Origin: Alphaproteobacteria bacterium
Lineage (GTDB): Bacteria; Pseudomonadota; Alphaproteobacteria; SMXP01
Length of the DNA stretch: 9,894 bases
Direction of reading: 5' to 3'
Assembly: GCA_028280675.1 (NCBI GenBank)
Contig: JANQLI010000070.1
Coordinates: 1 to 9,894, forward strand
The first letter of the stretch is position 1. Each line of letters begins with the position of its first letter. Under the pieces are notes generated by a model, which searched no databases, was not told the DNA's origin, and saw only the letters and a program-made list of their open reading frames with translations. Shown one piece after another: positions 6,954-9,894 of this stretch. Both the position numbers and the translations under genes were made by a program.

Positions 6954-7029
6954 TGGTGCCGCATGGGTGACTTGAACACCCGACCCCATCATTACGAATG
7001 ATGTGCTCTACCAGCTGAGCTAATGCGGC
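6954..7029 (-). tRNA. tRNA-Thr (anticodon CGT), CCA encoded
   Basis: A full 76-base cloverleaf reads on the minus strand. The acceptor GCCGCAT/ATGCGGC is perfect; the D-stem is GCTC/GAGC; the anticodon stem CATCA/TGATG carries loop TTCGTAA; the variable loop has five bases; the T-stem GGGTG/CACCC carries loop TTCAAGT. The anticodon is at 6994-6996 (ACG on the plus strand). The discriminator A and the CCA (6954-6957) are encoded. CGU anticodon reads ACG threonine codons. No integrase or duplicated 3' end is seen beside it. Confidence 0.97.
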
Positions 7030-7048
7030 TTACCTGTGATTGGGGCGC

Positions 7049-7076
7049 AAAATAGCAGAAACGCGCCGAACCGCAA
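7049..7076 (-). promoter_or_regulatory. Candidate sigma70 promoter for tRNA-Thr
   Basis: On the minus strand TTGCGG (7076-7071) and TATTTT (7054-7049) are 16 bases apart. The predicted start is near 7042, giving a leader of about 12 bases before the tRNA. It is followed by a GC-rich GCGCCCC stretch, similar to a stringent discriminator. It may also drive the DUF983 gene. Confidence 0.5.
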
Positions 7077-7093
7077 GCGCTTCTGCGTCCTTC

Positions 7094-7109
7094 TGTGACG
7101 AATATCACC
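7094..7109. promoter_or_regulatory. CRP/FNR-family-like palindrome TGTGA-N6-TCACC
   Basis: Nine of ten arm positions match the CRP-type consensus TGTGA-N6-TCACA. It lies between the tRNA promoter and the hydrolase gene, upstream of two hairpins. It could act on either side. Single-site matches of this kind are not rare. Confidence 0.4.
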
Positions 7110-7112
7110 CAT

Positions 7113-7134
7113 AGCCCTTATCCGCATAAGGGCT
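7113..7134. repeat. Perfect hairpin 1 upstream of hydrolase gene
   Basis: AGCCCTTAT (7113-7121) and ATAAGGGCT (7126-7134) form a perfect 9-bp stem with loop CCGC. Neither strand has a following T-run, so it is not an intrinsic terminator. It may be an operator or an RNA stem in the leader of the hydrolase transcript. Confidence 0.75.
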
Positions 7135-7145
7135 GAGGTAAGGCA

Positions 7146-7197
7146 TGCGTCTTGTCCTTCCATAGCACGCCCATCCTAATGGATAGGACAAGACGCA
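7146..7197. repeat. Long hairpin 2 abutting the hydrolase ribosome site
   Basis: TGCGTCTTGTCCT (7146-7158) and its exact complement at 7185-7197 give a perfect 13-bp stem. Beyond one bulged T (7184) the stem continues for five pairs, TCCAT (7159-7163) with ATGGA (7179-7183), closing a 15-base loop. The right arm ends where the AAGGA ribosome-binding site (7197-7201) of the hydrolase gene begins. In RNA this would be a stable structure beside the site of translation start. No T-run follows. Confidence 0.82.
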
Positions 7198-7211
7198 AGG
7201 ATGAAAAGCCC

Positions 7212-8015
7212 ATGACCATCAAGAAAGCCTATGCGGACACGCCTTTTGGTCAAATGCATTACCGCACGATCCCAGGTTCAGGGATCCCCTTGGTTTTGTA
7301 TCACCGGACACCAGCCACCTCGGTGTGTTTTGAGCCGATGATGCAAATGATGGCGGGGGAACGCCCACTCTATGCCTTCGACACGCCGGGCTTTGGAGAA
7401 AGCTTTACACCGGAGGGGTACCCAAGCGCCGCCGATTATGGGCAGATGTATCTGGCGGGTCTGGATGCCCTGGAACTTAATAAAGTCCATATCTTTGCCC
7501 ATCACACAGGGACTCATTTTGCTTCTGAAATGGCCCTGGCTGCGCCGCAGCGCGTCGCGTCACTCACACTGAACGGGATTGCCTATTTGACCGCTGATGA
7601 GCGCGCCGATTTTAAAACCATTGTCGGACATGCCTTGCCGCCAGCCGCCGATATGGCGTATGTGCAAGAAACCTGGGATATCGTCTGCTCGCTTTTCCCC
7701 ACATTTGATCCCGACCTGACCCATAAAGAATTTGTCAGCGCCGTGCGCTCTGGGGTGGGGCGTAATAAAGCGCATGACGCCATTTGGGCGCAAGATTATC
7801 CGGCGGTATTCGAAAGATTAACTGTGTCGCTGCTCGCCATGTGCGCAGAAGACGACACACTGCGCCCCTTCTTTGATCGTGCCTTGAAAGCGCGCCCCGA
7901 TATGCGCTCGGTTATCACTGGGGCGGCAAAATATTTCTCTCCAGAGTATGATACGGAAGCGACGGTTTCGGCCATAAGATATTTTATCGCAGACGTCGAA
8001 GCGGAATTGACCTAA
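7212..8015 (+). CDS. Alpha/beta-hydrolase-fold protein with noncanonical active site
   Basis: A 267-residue cytoplasmic protein of the alpha/beta-hydrolase superfamily, of normal length for a single-domain member. The fold is seen in LVLYHRTPATS (28-37, oxyanion-loop region), YAFDTPGFGES (54-64), the nucleophile elbow VHIFAHHTGTHFASEMA (92-108), LTLNGIAYL (118-126), CAEDDTL (211-217) and VITGAAKYFSPE (234-245). The elbow reads A-H-H-T-G, with His98 where Ser, Asp or Cys is expected. Lys240 sits where the catalytic His normally follows a G-A-x turn. Asp214/Asp215 may keep the acid. Activity is therefore uncertain. Start: MTIKKAYAD gives the usual N-terminus and has AAGGA upstream (10-base spacer); the frame also opens at 7152 (TTG) and 7179 (ATG), inside the long hairpin. 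Followed after 38 bases by the phosphatase gene, probably one transcript. Confidence 0.85.
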   Translation: MTIKKAYADTPFGQMHYRTIPGSGIPLVLYHRTPATSVCFEPMMQMMAGERPLYAFDTPGFGESFTPEGYPSAADYGQMYLAGLDALELNKVHIFAHHTGTHFASEMALAAPQRVASLTLNGIAYLTADERADFKTIVGHALPPAADMAYVQETWDIVCSLFPTFDPDLTHKEFVSAVRSGVGRNKAHDAIWAQDYPAVFERLTVSLLAMCAEDDTLRPFFDRALKARPDMRSVITGAAKYFSPEYDTEATVSAIRYFIADVEAELT

Positions 8016-8053
8016 GCTAATCTGCAGACATCACAATATTCAAGAGGATCTGA

Positions 8054-8965
8054 ATGCGCAAAACTTGCTGCAGTATAATAGCAACACTTCTCCTTGCCTG
8101 CTCTGTCACCTTCACATCTGACAGCTTTGCTTTTTCTACACAACAAAGCACGCCAGTATATGAAGTCGGCAATGAAGAGCAAGCACGCATTCTGGATGTT
8201 CCCGGCATCAGTAACTTTCGCGATATTGGCGGCTATCAAACCACGGATGGTCAAACTGTCAAATGGGGCCATGTCTATCGCTCTGGCGAGCTATCGCGTG
8301 TATCAAATGTCACACAAGCCGCTCTTAACACCCTTTATCTTGACACCATTATAGACTTTCGCTCGGACGAAGAACGCGACAGGTCGCCGTCAAGATGGGT
8401 GGATGACGCGACCAAACCGGAAACCCTCTTACTCACGATCGGTGGCAATGCCGCAGATTGGTCGAGCAAACTGAGTAGGCAAATTCAATCCGGTGCGTTC
8501 ACAGCCCAAGAGATCCATCAAACATTCATCGAAACCTATCGCGCGATCCCTCAAGAGAACACCGATGAGTATGCGGCGATGTTTGATGAGATTCTTGAGA
8601 ATGATGGACCTGTTTTGATTCACTGCACAGCAGGCAAAGACCGAACGGGCATTGGCGCAGCGCTCATCCTGTCCGCCCTTGATGTGCCGCGTGACACAAT
8701 CATGCAGGACTTTATGCTGACCAATGACGCTGTGGATCTTGAACGTATGCTGCCACTGCTTGCGAAAATTTTCGGACGCCAATCAGGAAAAGATATAAAT
8801 CCTGAAGCCATTCGGCCTCTGGCCGCTGTTGATGCGGTTTTTCTTGAAACCACGTTTCAAGCAATCGAAGACAGCCACGGAGACATCGACACCTATTTGA
8901 ATGAGGCTTTGGGACTGAACGATGCGAAACGCAAACGCCTGAAAGAAATTTTACTGACAGACTGA
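8054..8965 (+). CDS. Exported tyrosine-phosphatase-family protein (IphP/Y_phosphatase3-like)
   Basis: A 303-residue cysteine-dependent phosphatase of the bacterial IphP-like group, probably periplasmic or membrane-anchored. The signal sequence spans about 1-26. Cleavage could follow SFA (24-26); alternatively LLAC (13-16) is a poor lipobox with Cys16 as lipid site. The mature part has NFRDIGGYQT (54-63), typical of the family, VYRSGEL (74-80), DFRSDEER (101-108) and the P-loop HCTAGKDRTG (190-199), with nucleophile Cys191 and phosphate-binding Arg197. The C-terminal helical part ends in the KRKRLKEILL segment (292-301). Substrate unknown; relatives remove phosphate from protein tyrosine or serine and from phosphoinositides. 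Ribosome site AAGAGGA lies five bases before the ATG. It likely shares a transcript with the hydrolase and ends 2 bases from the convergent hemY. Confidence 0.92.
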   Translation: MRKTCCSIIATLLLACSVTFTSDSFAFSTQQSTPVYEVGNEEQARILDVPGISNFRDIGGYQTTDGQTVKWGHVYRSGELSRVSNVTQAALNTLYLDTIIDFRSDEERDRSPSRWVDDATKPETLLLTIGGNAADWSSKLSRQIQSGAFTAQEIHQTFIETYRAIPQENTDEYAAMFDEILENDGPVLIHCTAGKDRTGIGAALILSALDVPRDTIMQDFMLTNDAVDLERMLPLLAKIFGRQSGKDINPEAIRPLAAVDAVFLETTFQAIEDSHGDIDTYLNEALGLNDAKRKRLKEILLTD

Positions 8966-8967
8966 GC

Positions 8968-9894
8968 CTAAAGATCATCCTCTGTATCTGGGCCAGGGTC
9001 ATCCGGTTGACGCATGAGTGTATTGTTCGCAACCATGTCGTCACGGAAGTGAGAATGGGCTGGTGAGCGCGCACCAAACAGTGGAATACGTTTTTTGGGT
9101 TTGCGTTTCGCCGCATCTTTCGACCGCAACACCACATCCCCTTCACTGCTACGGACAGAACGCAAAGTTGATTCTGAATCTGGTGCGCTCACACGTGTAG
9201 TCTTCACAGAAACATCTGAGGACACAGGCGCATTTCGTGTCGCGCCGTCATGCCCGCCGACAACATAATCCGTTGCTATGGGGTCTTCGACAATGACCAC
9301 CGGGTCATCTGTAACCGGCTCCACATCATTATGGGCGGTCTGCGCAAACGGCTGGAATGCTTTATTAAAGGGCGCCACCACATTCGGCGCTTCGGTAAAT
9401 TGTGTGGGATCGGGTTCAGGCGGCCAGGCGGCGTCAACATCGGCAAACAAATGAACGAGTGATGCCCATTCCGCAGTCTCAAACGCCAATTTCGCCCTTA
9501 CCCATTCCGGTTCTGGGGGAGCCGTGACAGCGCGCGCAAGCCATTCCCGCGCACCCCCTACATTATCAAGCTCACCCTGTTCAATCTCCGCCATCAACGC
9601 ACAAACGCGCGCCGTCGGCGTGGCTGCCACAAGCGGCTCAAGCGCGGCACGCGCTTCATCCCAGCGGCGGGTGTTGATCGCCTGACGTGCTTGCAACAAA
9701 CGCCCTTCCATATGGTTTGGCCGCATCTCAACCAATCCATTCAAGCGTTCGGCACGATCATGTGCCGTTTCATCGGGCCGCAACGCAATATAAGCGTCCA
9801 CCAAAGCAGGATGCGGGGCGGCACGCCAAGCTTCTTCGAGAACGCCAGCCGCTTTCCATTCTTGCGCGCGGCTTTGTAAAGCCGAAGATGCGAG
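8968..9894 (-). CDS. hemY: HemY, C-terminal part (5' end beyond window)
   Basis: The minus-strand frame is open to the window edge, giving 308 visible residues; the first visible codon is CTC. This is the C-terminal half of the HemY_N/TPR protein of Gram-negative hem clusters, an inner-membrane protein with a cytoplasmic or periplasmic TPR region. Its role in haem synthesis is undefined, and it is unrelated to the protoporphyrinogen oxidase also called HemY. Recognisable family blocks are WRAAPHPALVDAYIALRP, ERLNGLVEMRPNH, EGRLLQARQAI, WDEARAALEPLV and the AREWLARAVTAPPEPEW segment (visible residues about 25-140). After the AWPPEP block (about 154-159) comes a tail of some 150 residues, low in hydrophobics and rich in Asp, Pro, Ser and Val, with a basic patch KRKPKKR and a DDPGPDTEDDL end, likely disordered. 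The membrane-spanning N-terminus and hemC/hemD/hemX neighbours would lie past 9894. Confidence 0.87.
   Translation of the reverse strand, partial: LASSALQSRAQEWKAAGVLEEAWRAAPHPALVDAYIALRPDETAHDRAERLNGLVEMRPNHMEGRLLQARQAINTRRWDEARAALEPLVAATPTARVCALMAEIEQGELDNVGGAREWLARAVTAPPEPEWVRAKLAFETAEWASLVHLFADVDAAWPPEPDPTQFTEAPNVVAPFNKAFQPFAQTAHNDVEPVTDDPVVIVEDPIATDYVVGGHDGATRNAPVSSDVSVKTTRVSAPDSESTLRSVRSSEGDVVLRSKDAAKRKPKKRIPLFGARSPAHSHFRDDMVANNTLMRQPDDPGPDTEDDL

Noticed and set aside
6954..7029. tRNA-Thr as an integration site for a mobile element
   Set aside because: No integrase, no second copy of the tRNA 3' end in the window, and ordinary chromosomal genes on both sides.
7113..7197. Hairpins upstream of the hydrolase as intrinsic terminators or a T-box
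   Set aside because: Neither stem is followed by a T-run on either strand. No T-box sequence or antiterminator is seen, and the downstream gene has no amino-acid link.
7152..7211. TTG at 7152 or ATG at 7179 as the hydrolase start
   Set aside because: The added residues are basic and unlike the family, and they fall inside the long hairpin. MTIKKAYAD from 7212 fits better.
1..9894. CRISPR array, transposon ends, toxin-antitoxin or defence cassette
   Set aside because: Reading both strands I found no regularly spaced repeats, no transposase or recombinase, and no small toxin-antitoxin gene pairs.

Overview
The window looks like a chromosomal stretch of an alphaproteobacterium of moderate GC content. 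The organism call is an inference. It rests on a HemY gene, a large COG1629-type TonB-dependent receptor with a 'VSARQRDE' N-terminus, a DUF983 protein, a glutathione-S-transferase-like protein with a C-terminal beta extension, and a mono-haem cytochrome of a kind common in marine alphaproteobacteria. I cannot place it to order or genus. Both ends cut genes. No stretch longer than 300 bases lacks a gene; the largest gaps are 4025-4297 and 7030-7211, and both are described below.

Layout: (1) 3-887 (+) is a short-chain dehydrogenase whose first ~18 codons do not look like an SDR N-terminus. (2) 950-1459 (+) is an exported c-type cytochrome. It ends at a bidirectional terminator (1464-1494) shared with (3) 1514-4024 (-), a TonB-dependent outer-membrane receptor. 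(4) 4025-4297 is a divergent regulatory region with three inverted repeats, a candidate sigma70 promoter, a GANTC methylation site on its -10 element and a consensus DnaA box. (5) 4298-5221 and 5240-6538 (+) are a GST-like protein and a DUF418/YeiB-type membrane protein, separated by 18 bases and probably an operon. (6) 6535-6921 (-) is a DUF983 zinc-ribbon membrane protein whose stop codon overlaps that of the DUF418 gene. It lies just downstream of tRNA-Thr(CGT) at 6954-7029 (-). (7) 7030-7211 is a second divergent region with a likely tRNA promoter, a CRP-like palindrome and two perfect-stem hairpins in tandem. (8) 7212-8015 (+) is an alpha/beta-hydrolase-fold protein that appears to lack the catalytic Ser and His. 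It is followed 38 bases later by 8054-8965 (+), an exported tyrosine-phosphatase-family protein. (9) 8968-9894 (-) is the C-terminal part of HemY, convergent with the phosphatase and only 2 bases away.

Functionally the window is a mix of envelope functions (outer-membrane transport, periplasmic electron transfer, membrane proteins, an exported phosphatase) and housekeeping (tRNA, HemY). I see no transposase, integrase, CRISPR array, toxin-antitoxin or phage-defence cassette, and no clear new multi-gene system. The points most worth a second look are the noncanonical hydrolase with its tandem-hairpin leader, the odd 5' end of the SDR gene, and the dense set of sites at 4147-4284.
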